A stretch of DNA of 64,000 nt, taken from positions 14,426,901 to 14,490,900 of the forward strand of contig CM067067.1 in assembly GCA_033980235.1 (NCBI GenBank). Direction: 5' to 3'. The notes under the pieces were generated by a model. It searched no databases. It was not told the origin of the DNA and saw only the letters and a program-made list of their open reading frames with translations. The stretch is from Diadema setosum. Lineage: Eukaryota; Echinodermata; Echinoidea; Diadematoida; Diadematidae. Made by a program: the position numbers and the translations under genes. This document shows positions 10,846 to 23,306 of this stretch, in pieces (positions within the stretch are counted from its first letter, which is position 1; the number at the start of each line of letters is the position of its first letter).

Positions 10846-13800
10846 TAAAAACATGTGAACAAACAGCTTCTGTGAATCCACTGAATTCAGAACTATACAG
10901 ATTTTGCTGTTGAGAAGCCACTTTCAAGGGTGGGGTGGTGTGGTGGGGGTGGGGAGCGATGTACCCGTCATCTATAAACAGAGAAGTTCATGAATGATGT
11001 TTTAAAGGGTTCCTGATTTGATAATGTCTACCTCAACTACCTTTTTTTCTCCCTCTCTGTTTGTCTGTCTATCTGTCTCTCCCCTTCTCTCTCTCATTTC
11101 CAGAATGTGTTGTGGATAATCTTCTTTTGATTTGATAGATATGTAGGTAAGGTTCAATCATTTACACATTATAATCTGCACAGCAGGCCTGGGGCTGCGC
11201 AGAACATTTTTTTTTTTTCCCAAGTGGCCAGTGGTACCCCACCCCTTCATCGGGAAGAATTTCAGGGTATTATCCCCCTGTGATGGGTTTTTGTTGTTGT
11301 TGTTTATTTTTGACATTTTTTAGATTTTTGAATGTTTGTGTGTGTGTGTTGTGAGAGAGGCACCTGTTCAGTAAACAACAAATTTATGATATACAATGGT
11401 GGACTTGTATTATAGAGAACACTGATACTGTACCTACAATAAACTCTTATCATAACATTTATAAATACTTTTTTTGCTTCTTACAGGTTCAAACATTCTC
11501 TGTTTATTTTAAGAGAGAAATGCACCTCCACAGACCCATTATTGATATTGTGGGGTGGTAACAGCGTACCCCTATTTGACACCCATCTCAATTTCCCCCT
11601 AGAAGTATACTATCCTCATGAGATACATGTAGAGAATGACAGAAAACGTATGTTCCATACTCACGCCTCCGCTACTTCATATGTTTGGGCAAATGCCTTT
11701 AGTTCTATTCTTCTAGTCCAGGTAAAAGAAAAGAGAGAAAGAGAGTTGAAAAAGAGTATTTTTCATCTGCTAGTAGGGCTGTTATAATTGCAAATTGTGT
11801 GCTGTAATGTTTTTCACCAGAGGTATAATTTTGGTCTGCACTGAATGGCTTTTCCAGCATGCTATCCAAATCAGGACTGCTACCTCCAAGGGTCGAGCAA
11901 GGGCTTAATGCATATTGATATCGCGGGCATCATTCTAGCATGACTGATCCAATTACTTCCCCTAAGCGCTCGCTGAGACAAGACAAACCACAGAATATGA
12001 AGAAAAACAACAATACCTCCAATGACAACGACCCTGCTCTCATGTCGGCCACATTATGAAAGCTAGGATACGCAAACATACTATGCGCATATATCTTTTA
12101 TGCTGTGATATGCACATGGAACATTCCTCATTGTAAAACCCCCATGGATGATGTTTGCCAAGAATATAAAGAGTGACAACAAAAATCATATATACCGCAT
12201 ATTTGTTTCCTCTTTCCAGGGTCCCCTCCCATCAATACCCCCCCCCCTTCCCCCATCACTCCCTCGCTCCAACTCCTACTCTCTCTCTCTCATTTCTTTC
12301 TTCTTTTTTTCTTCTTTTTTTTTTTGTCTCTCTGTCTCCAACACAATCATCATCACATCCCTCTTTCTGGCTGTGTGCAAAGAACGTTGAAAGCGGATCA
12401 ACTAAGCACTGCTCTCTATTCTTCTGGTCCTAAGCTTTGGAATGATTTGCCAGTCGATGTTTAATCTGCCCCCACTTTGTCTGTATTCAAAGAGAGACTT
12501 CAAAAAAACAAAAACAAAAAAGACCTCCTTGCATACTACATTGTATGCTGACTTATGATACTATAACTAATTATTATGACCTTTAGTTAATGGTCAATAT
12601 GTGGTATTTTCTCACAAATGCAGTTATTCACTCTGTAGCCAATGTGTATCACTTCAGTAATGCTAAACCATTTGTATAGCACCATATATCTGTTGTATAG
12701 AAACATTAAAAAGTGCAGACTTCTCTAAAAGAATTAGCAATTGAATGCCTGATGAAAACTAGATAAGTCTTGAGTGAGGCTTTGAAGTGATCAAGATTGT
12801 CAATTTCACAGAGAAAAGAGGGAGTTCCATTGGCGAGGAGCGATAGACAGCACAACTCCAAAATTTTATCCTATATCCTAATTCACCACTCTCTCTCTAT
12901 TTTTTCTTCTTTCCCCATGCACTTTCTTTTTGGTTTTTCACCTCGGCCCTTCCATCTACAATATATCAATTTTACTTATCTGCATATATCATATTTTGTG
13001 ATTGATATACATTATATCAACAATATCAAATAATGTGTATGTGATGAAAATGCTGATTATTTGAATGTTTGTGAAATAGATTTAATTGAATCGAATTAAA
13101 TTGAATTGATGGAATTTCTCCTACAATTTCACCTGCATAATATGTTTGTAGCTTGCAGTGTTTCACAATCATATTATGATGTTTTACTGGACAGGAAACT
13201 GACCACATAGGCCTACAACTAATGGTCACATTTGCTTTTCATTTCTTTTCCATTTAACACAATGGTCATAGCAAAATTAAATTGGAATGCCTGTAGCTGT
13301 GAGATAAAAATAAGTCTGTCTACAAGCCATAAATTTGGCAATTAATAATGAAGTTACCGTGATGTGTGTGTATATATACGTATATATATATTCCCCAAAA
13401 AGCATTCAGGATGCAATTCACACATTGCAACGTACCCCAATCATGTTTCACCTACAGTCTCTTGTAAGGCATATATAGAAAGGTGCCATGAGCGTCAAGA
13501 CAAACTTATTATTTCATGGAGGGGGGGGGGGGGATCTTCTTACCCTTTAAGACAAAATGATTACCTACCAGCAATCCCTGGACTGCAAAAGATTGAAATG
13601 TATGGGCAAGGTATTATCAATATTATCTCAAAACTGGGCATTGAGTATGCATATTATAGGGAACTCTAACTTGCCAGTATGCCAACTTACTATAGATTGA
13701 CAGTTAAAGAAAGTGTAATAGATTAATCAGTTAAATTGAAAACAAGGGTCAGTTAAGAAAGTAGGGAGATATACATGTAGCTTGTTGAAGCTTAGTGCAC

Positions 13801-14124
13801 TTAACTGAACAATATATGGCATTGTCTTCATGTGTCCTTCACATGATTTTTTTTCAGTCTTTTTTTATTTGTGTAGTTGAAATAATTACATTTGTGGGAT
13901 CATGATACTGTGCAAAGACATTCTTCCCTTGTGAGGTGCAATGAATGTCTACCAGTAAGTTATGTGACCCCGAAGAAAATAGAAATTATATTGACTTCTT
14001 GAAAACACCCAAATTAATTGCTACATTCTAGAATGGTATAAGAGCAACAGTTCATTTCATCTCTGTGACTACTGTTTGAGAATCCAGTGGCGAAATCAAT
14101 TTCTCCATTCCCTACGGGGAGAAT
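10846..14124. other. Intergenic stretch with low-complexity DNA
   Basis: Contains T-rich and C/T-rich tracts (11041-11100, 12240-12345), a GTGTGTGT run near 11337, an alternating TATACGTATATATAT palindrome near 13371-13390 and a G-run at 13520-13533. No gene is recognised. Confidence 0.5.
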
Positions 14125-14580
14125 TCATCTATTCCCTTGGACTTTAATCGGGTTAAACATTCCACCAAACATTTTCAGAATATCTGATTGAAACTGTCCA
14201 TCGGCATTGCACACGAAACCCATCAAGTTTCTCTTTCTCTTGATTTGTGCTCTAATTTCAGCCACAGTATCCTCTGCTCCTAATCAATTTTGCAGCTGCT
14301 GCATGATTTCATCTGTCTCTGTCACTTTATATTGTTTCATATTCAACAAGTTTTGTACAGTGCAAGGCTTTTCCGATACTTTCTCTGGCTCCTTACGGGG
14401 GACTGTTATTTGTTGAAGCACTACCCTAATTAACGACTTTACAATCTGTCTTTTTCTTTGTTTTGTTTCGAAACTATTTCTTTTGGGTCTTCTTTGTTCT
14501 GCAACGCACTGGAAATCACATTTGTCACCTGCATCACCAGGGGACTGAGAAGCAATCAAACTTCGTCTCGCTTCGCCCAT
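14125..14580 (-). pseudogene. Decayed reading frame of unknown origin (152 codons, one in-frame TGA)
   Basis: On the - strand, ATG at 14580 opens a frame rich in basic residues (KRNSFETKQRKRQIVKSLI, VPRKEPEKVSEKP). It is interrupted by TGA at 14284-14286 and then continues in the same frame with LGAEDTVAEIRAQIKRKRNL and SDILKMFGGMFNP to a stop at 14125. Two long protein-like halves in one frame with a single nonsense codon suggest a degenerate mobile-element protein or gene fragment. I do not recognise the family. No splice structure is evident. Confidence 0.4.
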
Positions 14581-16074
14581 CCAAAAAGTGGCCCGGGAGT
14601 CTGAGCATCCATGTTACCCGCTGCACACTTCGATCCTGACCCATGATTGAATGTCCCCGATAACGAGGCTCCCCACAGCTGTCTAAATTGATCTGTCAGG
14701 ACAATGCGTGCCCTCGTGCAGAATCATCCCCACCTCCCTCGCCCCTTCCCTCCCCCCCCCCCCTGCCCACTTCAACATCCTACGGGAATAAGAGAACATC
14801 ATATTTTGCCAACACTTCCTTCTTTCCATATTTCACTCAGTCACATTCCTGCCTTTTCGTCTGTACGCTGCCCTCTTGGGGCCAGGACGTGTCTGGTAAC
14901 ACTTCAAACCAACGAGAACCACGGGCAACTGTCACTACTGATGCACAACCCCCATCTCTGACTGATTGAAATAACGGGCCACGAGTCCCCCCACCCCCCC
15001 TCGCCAAACCTTTTTCTTAATTCTGTTTTGTTTTGTTTTTATTACACTAGCAGGCAGGAGACAATTCTAGGAGCTCTTTGCACGGTGCTGATAAAAATTG
15101 TCCCGTATGTGCGGCAAGATATTGGCTCATATTATTTGTACCATGCAACATGTGTGCATGCAGACAGAGAAAAGGACGTACGGTGAATTAAAAAAAGAGA
15201 GAGCGCCAGACCGAGAATAAACAGAAGGGGGAAACGGGGACGGGGAGTGTGAGGAAACAAAAAAGGACAATAGCTGGCAAAAATGGGAAGGAAAACACAA
15301 AGAAGAAGAAAGAAAATAGTGGAAGAAATGAGGAGCCATGATACGAGAAGAAGACGAGTGTGGGAGAAAAAAAAATAGGCAGAGGAAAGAAAGATAACTC
15401 ACAAAATAAAGACAAATCACAAGAAAACAAGTGAGGAAAGAAGAGAGAAAATATGGGGCAAAATGGCAGACAGGGAAAATGAAAGAAAAATATTAAGGTC
15501 AGTATGAGGGCAAATATAAGGCAGAAGGAAGACTGGAGAGGGGTAGGTAGAGAAAGAAAGAGAGAAATATATAGATTGATAGAGAGAGAAATATATAGAT
15601 TGATAGAGAGAGAGAGAAATATATAGATTGATAGAGAGAGAGAGAAAGATAGGAGAGAGAGAGAGTAACAAAAGGAAATGAAAAGGATATGATTGAGCTT
15701 GATATTACACGGCCTCTAGCACTTTTATTTCGCCCGTCATCATCGGAAAAGTCTCAATATGAGCAGAACACCGCAAAGATCCTCTCAAATGACATCCCCT
15801 GATCAAGGAAACTCCACCCTCCTACGATTCAAGCAGAATGCTGGCTCCCCTGAATATACAGCCCTAGCTGGTGCATTTATAAACCTACTCCCGGATAACT
15901 CAAATCCACCAAACTCCAAAACAAGAACAAGAGCAGAACAACAACAACAACAACAAAACCACTCTCTATTTCTGATAACTATATAGAGCAAGTTGCCATT
16001 TAAGCTTCGTATTCATTACCAACTTACGAGGCAGATGACCATACAAGTACTACGATTCTTATCATTGCATCAAA
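14581..16074. other. Intergenic purine-rich and low-complexity stretch
   Basis: 15180-15700 is purine-rich on the + strand, with imperfect tandem units GATTGATAGAGAGAGAGAAA at about 15571-15660. A 75-codon open frame (15759-15986, MSRTPQRSSQMTSPDQG, ending in a CAA repeat giving polyGln) could be the start of an ORF1-like element protein, but I cannot support that further. Confidence 0.4.
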
Positions 16075-16473
16075 GGGATGATATAATTTTGGTTGAGATC
16101 GGCCTTCAGAATTTTTTTTTCTTTTGTGAGATCATAAGAAACTACTTATGAAATATGAAATAACATACAATTCTAAGATTAATTCAAAGTTTATTTGATG
16201 GTCCTAATAAAAAAGTGGGACCCACCTTTTATAAGGACCACTTTGTTTTGGATATCTTAGCCATTTCAAAACCAATATTCATTGAATAAGCCAGTTACAA
16301 AATATGAAAGAGCATACAATTCTTAGAGGAATTCAAAGTTTATTTGATGAAAATCAATTTTTGAAAAGAAAAAAAGAAATAATAGATGAGATATCCAAAA
16401 ACAAAGAGGTCATAATAAAAGGTGGGACCCACTTGTTATTAGGATCCCAACCAGAACTACTGTATATCATCCT
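16075..16473. mobile_element. Palindromic 360-bp-family MITE, copy 3 (rearranged)
   Basis: Contains the family blocks ATAATTTTGGTTGAG, CTTATGAAATATGAAA, TTTATTTGATG and the centre GTGGGACCCACCTTT. The centre occurs twice (about 16217 and 16422), so this copy looks like a partial internal duplication or two nested copies. Its right end abuts the micro-element at 16474 with no spacer. Confidence 0.65.
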
Positions 16474-16558
16474 TTAACCCATTGAGGATAAGTCCCGAAT
16501 ATACTCGGGCAGGTGTCTATGGGAAATGGGTGTTGTAGCAAAATCAGTCCATCCTAAA
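16474..16558. mobile_element. 95-bp micro-element, copy 3 (right end degraded)
   Basis: TTAACCCATTGAGGAT, AGTCCCGAATATACTCGGG, then CAGGTGTCTATGGGAAATG and TGTTGTAGCAAAATCAGTCC. The right inverted repeat is eroded (ATCCTAAAT). It is inserted directly at the edge of the palindromic element to its left. Confidence 0.75.
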
Positions 16559-16759
16559 TATGCACAAACACTCTTTGCCGCCATGCAATCTTGATCTGTG
16601 ACTCCCGATACTCGATGCACAGTTTGTTGAAAAAAAAACCACACACAATGAAATCTATGAAAATTTGGATGTCTCTCGAGACATAAAATGAATCAAGTAC
16701 TATCTAGAATCTGCAGAGTCATGAAAATACTTGAGTTTATCTTAATGAGACGTTGAATT

Positions 16760-16936
16760 CTAGAATTCCTCATTTGTCTGGTTCATAAATGGCACAAATA
16801 TTCTCTCAACAGTGAACTTCGGGCGAGTCTCCTCCAAAATGCATGAAAGACATTCAGAGTATATTTCCATCCTACAAGTCATGTGGCGGTGCTCTGCACT
16901 AAGTTCCTGGACACACTTCACAGAATGATATAACAA
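16760..16936 (-). CDS. Unassigned exon-like open stretch with stop
   Basis: A 58-codon open stretch on the - strand. It includes VKCVQELSAEHRHMTC and LSCILEETRPKFTVERIF and ends NEEF then TAG at 16760-16762. The composition is protein-like, with helical character. An upstream - strand stretch at about 17505-17617 (NESREILKEALSIKKEDSH, preceded by TGATAATGAACAG) might be an earlier exon, with a (CAT)n-containing intron between. No homologue is recognised, and chance open reading cannot be excluded. Confidence 0.3.
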   Translation of the reverse strand: MLYHSVKCVQELSAEHRHMTCRMEIYSECLSCILEETRPKFTVERIFVPFMNQTNEEF

Positions 16937-17131
16937 CTAAACTCTCATCCTCTAGCTGTAATAATAAAAGTATACTTGTTGAATGCTTTCTTTGATAGAA
17001 GCTGTTCCCTATGGCAATGAATGTGCCATTATGTGGTTGATTTTCCTTGAATATAAACAATATGTTGATTTGATTAATTGCTAGAAAATAATACAGATTT
17101 GATTCAACACTGCATCTACTTTTATTACTGT

Positions 17132-17138
17132 CATTATT

Positions 17139-17193
<55 letters not shown>

Positions 17194-17219
17194 CCATCAC
17201 CATCATCATCATCATCATT
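17132..17219. repeat. (CAT/ATC)n microsatellite, about 88 bp
   Basis: Continuous CAT triplets with two CAC interruptions. The polyAsp reading on the - strand is an artefact of this repeat. Confidence 0.95.
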
Positions 17220-17979
17220 TATAGTATCATCATTGGTACCATTCATTATTATTTCAATGGTCAGAAATGCAACATATAATTCATAACAAAAAACAAGAAT
17301 AGAATATGTCCTGACATAATGACCTTGGGGGTCTAAATCGTAAGAATGCTTTGTGAATATCTGTCATACCAAACACACACAGAGTCATTGGAGTAGAAAG
17401 CATTGCCCTGTCAGTTTGTCGAGAGTTGGCCACTCGTTTCTTGCTTTGAAAGCATGCAAGCACTAGGGCGAAAGTGGAGATATAATTCTAACTCTCGTAC
17501 ACTCTCATTCTCATTGAGTGGTATATCAATACGGTGTGAATCTTCTTTTTTAATTGAAAGTGCTTCCTTTAGAATCTCTCTGCTCTCATTCCTGTTCATT
17601 ATCACAATCACACAACAAAAGACACAACACAGAAGTTGAATTGCATTCATAGATGATTCATTCATAGATTTAATTTACCAAGTTTCTCAGGCAATGTACA
17701 AGTGATAAAACATGTATCACAATATGAAGTATACAAGTATGTACAGATCATTCTACATGTACAATACACTTTATACAAGCGCTGAATAGTAATCAGCAAT
17801 CAATGTACAACTCAGCTGATGTGTACATTGAACAGACGTTTCGCATATCCAACTGTACGTTGTATTTACAAAGTTATGCAAATTTCAAATTATCAATTTT
17901 TCTTCTGTTTGGGGGGAACCTTGAGACTCACAAACTCAGCACACACCTTCACATGGACTCATCCACACATACACAAACA

Positions 17980-18008
17980 CAGACACAGACACACACACAC
18001 ACACACAC
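17980..18008. repeat. (AC)n microsatellite
   Basis: An ACACAGACACAGAC run grading into pure AC repeats. It lies in an AT-rich stretch without a recognised gene. Confidence 0.85.
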
Positions 18009-18164
18009 GCATATCTTATTTTCTTTGCCTCTCTTTCCATGGAGTAAATCTTCTCTTTCATCATTTCCACTTCCTGCTTCTCTGTCCTTCTCCAACAGTG
18101 CCTACCTTCTCTTTGCCTTTTTTTTTAAATCCAAAAAAATCTATTAATTGTGGTCTTTTATTAG

Positions 18165-18308
18165 ATGTTGAAATTATGGAGGAAAAAACGAATGAAGATT
18201 TTCATTCTAAATCAACCCCAACCCCTTTTAGCGATGGGGAAAAAAAATCTTCAAAGACTACTAATACCGATGGGCGCAGTCTAAGCAAATACTGGATTTT
18301 ACGCCAGG
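18165..18308 (+). CDS. Unassigned candidate exon (phase-compatible with 21687-21745)
   Basis: Between TTTTATTAG and CAGG|GTAAAC the + strand reads VEIMEEKTNEDFHSKSTPT and then DGRSLSKYWILRQ, leaving one base. A stretch at 21687-21745 (acceptor CACACTTTAG, donor CTG|GTGAGG) begins with AA, completing Glu, and encodes VDGEIWDLLRYMMIPGGLL. The phases agree, but one match in three is expected by chance. No family is recognised, and both lie antisense to or beyond the LRRC71-like gene. Confidence 0.25.
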
Positions 18309-18901
18309 GTAAACAAATGGGGTGTAAACCTATACGGCTGTAACATCTGGGCAAATAATCTGCTATTTGCTAAAAGTGGAATGTCATCACAAATGCTTGT
18401 GTAACCGTAGGCTCCTCCTTGTAAAGATATAGAAAAAAGAGAGAGAGAGAGAAAAAAAACCCCACTTTGTGCGATTATCATGGTATGTTGAAAAATCATG
18501 TACATTTCTTCACAATCTATACCAGCACTGATAAGGGCACAGTATTGAGTTGCAGGGTGCTTTGGAATTATGAATTACACAGGATGTTTAAGTGGTGCAT
18601 TCAAAAAGCTTGTCCGCTTGATTTTCACTGTGCAATATGAGAAAATATTGAATGAAATGCATTAGCCAATGTTTTTATTCCCCACATGCTACCGTTATTA
18701 GTGGCCGTGCAATACTACACCGTAATTTTGTCTTGTCTGTCGCACGAGCACTTGCCAGGTGCACAAACTCCTGTTACAATTCACAACCACGCAAACATCT
18801 TGCTACATACGCCAATGTGAGCACTTCATTTTGCAGAGTTGACTTCAAAGTCTAGTAGAAGTACGGTACTTTTTTTACAGTTTATGCCATCTGTAGTTAA
18901 T

Positions 18902-19080
18902 GATTATTGATAATAATGAATAATGATTGGATGGTCTAATTCATGGAATGCCAGGGAATATTGCACTCATTAGAGTCAATATTGCACTTAGCTTTAATTC
19001 GTGCATAATGACCCCTAACTCCTGCAATATTCCCTGGTATTCCATTCATTGACATCCAATATTATATAGATATCATTATC
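18902..19080. mobile_element. Fold-back element of about 180 bp
   Basis: The left arm (ATTGGATG, TCATGGAATGCCAGGGAATA, TTGCA) recurs as reverse complement in the right arm (TGCAATATTCCCTGG, TATTCCATTCATTGACATCC, AAT). The centre contains a second short inverted pair around CAATATTGCAC. It has no coding capacity. Confidence 0.7.
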
Positions 19081-20071
19081 CAAGCTCAAATCAAGTGGAA
19101 GATGAGATTAAAAGAATCTTTTCAAAGTGAATGTGGCCTTTCAAGGTAAACTTGATTTAAAAAAATCTGCAAATATGCTAAGAAATGAAATTTGATGGGC
19201 ATTCCATGCTAATCATACTGAAGTATCAAAATAATGAAAACAACAAATGCCATTCAAACAACACATAAATGCCATGTAGTTCTCATCATGGAATAAGAGA
19301 GGTATAGTGAAGTAGACCCTAAGAATGTAGAAAATAGCATATTATGAACTCTAAAATATTTCAAAGATTGCTTGAAACTGCAGACCATCTTTGATTAGTG
19401 TCTCAAAGACAGTTGTTTTAATGCAGATATAAAGCACAAACTGGAATTTCAAGGGGCTTTTCTAAAACATTGGATTTTCACAGAATTCTCAATTACTTGA
19501 CTAATATAATGTTCTGTGTATGCCATCTCACCATGATCTGTTGTTAACAACAACAGCACAGAGGCCTAAAAGTCTTCGTGACAAAAAAACACTAAATCGC
19601 CAAAAGCCAAAAAGAAAGCAAAAGCACCCCCCCCCCTAAAAAAAACATCAAGGAATGTTGCCAGAGCCATACTCTCAAACCTTTAATTATCAAGCAAAAG
19701 CCTAGTCGCCGCAACTCTTAATCTTGCTAAAAATACTTTTTGATTTTTTAATCTCCCTTGTGATGTCATTCTGCCTCTCAAACTGACACATGAGGAGTGG
19801 TGAGAAATGAAAATATATCAGGTGATGAGCAATAGGCAACACCACAATTCACAAGATCACAGCGTCTGCACTCCGGTGTGCGCCACTCGCTTTGGTCGTT
19901 TTGCATTCGAGGGAAGACTGAAGGAAATTTGAAAAAGAGTTCTCTATAGTATCTCTCAATCCCCTCCTCTCTTTCCCGCCCATGCCCACTGTCGCCGCCG
20001 TGTGCAGTCATTGAAGAAAACTGCCCGGCTCTCATTTTTGATGGCTGTTTTTTTTTCCCTAGATCCTCCGA
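19081..20071 (-). other. Likely 3' UTR/downstream region of the LRRC71-like gene
   Basis: Directly after the stop in transcript orientation. It is AT-rich, and no other feature is recognised. The polyadenylation site was not fixed. Confidence 0.4.
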
Positions 20072-20197
20072 CTAGCCGGCCGTTGACTGGTTGTCCCCCG
20101 AGGGGCTCTGCGACACCGGCTTGTAGAATGGGTCCTTCTGGACCATGAGGTCGTGGAGTTTCTGGTAAGTCTCGCACTCTCCGCTGACGCCGTTCTT
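20072..20197 (-). CDS. LRRC71: LRRC71-like gene, terminal coding exon
   Basis: 41 codons plus stop (TAG at 20072-20074), with acceptor CCCTTTGCAG in transcript sense and phase 0. It encodes KNGVSGECETYQKLHDLMVQ, then KDPFYKPVSQ and a short Ser-rich tail. Joined to the previous exon it reads MRLSIAKNGVSGECETYQKL, which parallels the LRLSLEKN...C motif and the RDP segment near the C terminus of vertebrate LRRC71. LRRC71 is a leucine-rich-repeat protein of unsettled function. I rely on recalled family features rather than an alignment. Confidence 0.75.
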   Translation of the reverse strand, partial: KNGVSGECETYQKLHDLMVQKDPFYKPVSQSPSGDNQSTAG

Positions 20198-22455
20198 CTG
20201 CAAAGGGATGGATTGAAGACATAACAAGACGAAACAAAAATCAACAGATCAGCTCAATCGCGATATGCACATCAGCATTTCTCTTAGTCATGTTCTGTGG
20301 TTCTTAAAAACATTATCTGTATGCTGGAAATCTACCAGGGTACCAAGAAGTATGGTGACATGCAGTCGCAAGTGCAGCATGCATGTGATTCTCCGTTTCG
20401 GAAACCTGAAGTTGTATGCATTTAACCTGCCTATAAAATACGAAGACCACTCGCACTGAAAACATAATGATATGACCTTTACTGGCAGGTGGACATTGCA
20501 CACAGGCAAAACTGTGTACACACTACCAACTCTCAGGGGAATCAAACTAGTGGTGTTTGCAAGTGAGGGGTTTTTAGACCAAGATGCTGGTTTAAACAGG
20601 CTTATTGACAGAACAAATGCTTTGTGTTGAGTCCATTGCTATCTCGTTTCATGTTTGATGTTACTCAGCACATCAATGAAACAGAAAGATTTGGATTTAA
20701 AAACATGGCTATTGCCTGACCATTTTGCCTGTGATGATAAGCAACTTCGTTTCATTTGGATTTAGAGAGCATATTATTATATTATCAATTTTCTCTCTTT
20801 CTCCCTTCAAGTCTCAAGCATCAGTTTCCATCTATTCCTCCACAAAGCGAGGCAATTTTAATCCATTCTTTGGATTCTTATGTGCTACTGATCCATTCAC
20901 CAAAACTGTTGGCCAATCAAAACAGCTTTTTGCTAGTCATCAAAACATGCAATGTTAGGAATGTACAAGACTCAGCATCTACGCCAAAGACAAAGTGGGC
21001 ACGAGGATTTACATACTTCATTTTCTCTCTCTTTAAGAAGTTGCCAGCTCTATTTTATTTCTACACTCTATCGCCTTCTATTAATGACAAGCATCAGTAA
21101 GCTTGCAAATTAACATTCCCCTTTGCTCTGGGAAGTCTGCCGAGATCCCAAAGTTCAGCCTAATTTGAATCCCCGCACAATACGCAATTTGCGGCTTTTC
21201 AAACAACTTGCGCTTCCAATGGGCCGATTATTTACACCTGTTTTGATAGCTATTGACACAACACAGCATCCTGATATTCTGGATACATGTAGGGAAACAC
21301 ACACACACACACAAACACACATTATGAGTAAAGAAGGAATAGGTAAGAAAATTCATATAAATGCAGATGTGCTCCCTCAGGGCACGTAAATCCCCCAAGA
21401 AGCAAGAAAGTAATAAATATTGGGAATTAAGATACCCAAATGCACCTCATGTATTTCTTTCCCCGAGTCAACTATGCAATCTAAAGCTCTCATCTTTCTT
21501 TAAATATTTCCGTGTTTTTCCCCCCTCCAATGATCTTCTAAGTACACAGAAGCAAGAAATCTCCGCAAAGTTTATTATTCCAACATGACATATTCCTTTC
21601 AACTAAAAACAACTCGACAATCACGGTTGCATTGTATAATCCTTCACAGTAGCACTGCCAACCTGCTTTTCCCCCTCACACTTTAGAAGTCGATGGTGAG
21701 ATCTGGGATCTACTCCGGTACATGATGATCCCCGGAGGATTACTGGTGAGGACTGTTCACATCTCTGTTAGACTAATCATTTTTTTTCCCTCTCCTTCCC
21801 CCTTATTTTTCTAGATCCAGATATATGGGTTTCATGTATTCATTTTCAGAGAACATCAGCTGGAAAAAAATAATTCATGAGAACCCGAGTGTTGAAAATA
21901 TCCATAACCACAATCTTTAATGAGAGACATATTATACAAAAGTTTTTGATGAGGATGCTGTGATAAGAATATCTGCATTTGTTCATTGCTGCAAACTTTT
22001 GCTTGGAAATTCTGGACAGAGCATTGCATAATTGGTATGTAAGGCCAGGTAAAAAAGAAAAAATTAGTTTCTAGTCTGGATTTTTCAAGAGAGTATTGTG
22101 GGAGGTCTTTGCTATTTTTCTGATCTGAAGCCGCTGCATACAAGGGCAATTGCAAGCTATAGCACGCGCCACTAGTGTAGTTTCGCACAGCCCTGTAGGC
22201 TCCCATAGTGATTTTCAGTCATGCGCAAACTAACCCTAAACATTTCACAACCTAAAATACTTACGTCTGAGTCTAAAAAGTCAAATAAAAGTTGAATATT
22301 TGCCATTGATTTTGGCACTTTTACACATTTCGGAATGATCTTACAGTGCTGCTATGTATGCATACTGTATCTTGTCACTTTTGAGATCCTATTCTTTGCT
22401 TGAGATGTTGTCATTGTTGGGTAAGCATTCCTGTACAGATCGAGAGATGACTTAC

Positions 22456-22574
22456 CGCAATGGACAGTCTCATTAACCCTTTGAGAGCCGGATGAGGAGA
22501 CAGTGTGCTGAGGGTCTGCTGATACTGGACAGCGAGAAGCAATGCCTTCATACCTGCCTCTCCGATTTGATTAC
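22456..22574 (-). CDS. LRRC71: LRRC71-like gene, LRR exon
   Basis: 119 bases: two bases completing Arg, then 39 codons NQIGEAGMKALLLAVQYQQT...ALKGLMRLSIA, with donor GCG|GTAAGT. With the preceding exon it makes LINLNLARNQIGEAGMKALL, a ribonuclease-inhibitor-type leucine-rich repeat (LxLxxNxIGxxG). The same order of LRR, AVRYQ-like segment and LxRLS segment occurs in vertebrate LRRC71. The acceptor (CCTTCACACCACAG) is preceded about 30 nt upstream by a roughly 700-nt pure polypyrimidine tract in the transcript. Confidence 0.8.
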
Positions 22575-22605
22575 CTGTGGTGTGAAGGACAAAAAAGAGA
22601 ATGTG

Positions 22606-23306
22606 GGAATAGGAGGAGGAGCACAGGAGGAGGAGGAAAAGGAGGAGGGGAAGAGGAGGAGGGGGAAGAGGAAGAGGGGAAGAGGAGAAGGAGGAGTAGC
22701 GAGAGGGGAAGGAGAAAGAGGAGGAGGAGGAGGAAGAGATGGAGAAGGAGGAGGAGGAAGAGAAGGAGAAGGAGAAGGAAGAGGAGAAAGGAGGAGGAGA
22801 AAGGAGGAGGAGAAGAAGAAGGAGGAAGGGGGAGAAAGAGGAAGAGGAGGAGAAGGAGAAGGAGGAGGAGGGGGGAGGAGGAGGGCGAGGAGGAGGAGGA
22901 AGAAGAGGAGGAGGAGGGAGAGGAGGAGGAGAAGGAGGAAGAGGAGGGAAGGGGGAGAAGGAGAAAGAGGAGGAGGGCAAAGAGGAGGAAGGGGAGAGGA
23001 GGAGGAGGGAGAGGAGGAGGAGGGAGAGGAGGAGGAAGAAGAGTAGGAGGGGTAGAAGGGGGGAAGAGGAGGAGGAGGAAGGGGGAAGAGGAGGAGGAGA
23101 AGAAGAAGGAGGAGATGGAGGAGGAGGTAGAGGAGGAGGAAGAAGAAAGGAGGAGGGAGAGGAGGAGGAGAAGGAGGAGGAGGGGGAGGAAGAGGAAGAA
23201 GAGGAAGAGGAGAAAGAGGGAAGAGGAGGAATGGAAGAAGAAGGAGGAGGAGGGGGAGGAGGAGGTAGAGGAGGAGGAAGAAGAAGGAGGAGGAGCAGGA
23301 GGAGTT
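22606..23306. repeat. Giant polypurine/polypyrimidine tract (GGA/GAA-rich), about 700 bp
   Basis: Almost uninterrupted A/G on the + strand, built from AGGAGG, GGAGAAG and GGAAGAGG units, with rare T or C (GGAGTAGCGAG near 22692, GGTAGAGG near 23126 and 23261, GAGTAGG near 23041). In the LRRC71-like transcript it reads as C/U only, immediately upstream of the 22574 splice acceptor. Mirror-symmetric purine tracts of this kind can form triplex (H-) DNA. All long Glu/Arg/Gly or Ser/Pro/Leu open frames here are artefacts. Confidence 0.97.

Noticed and set aside
16899..17246. PolyAsp protein on the - strand
   Set aside because: Produced by the (CAT)n microsatellite.
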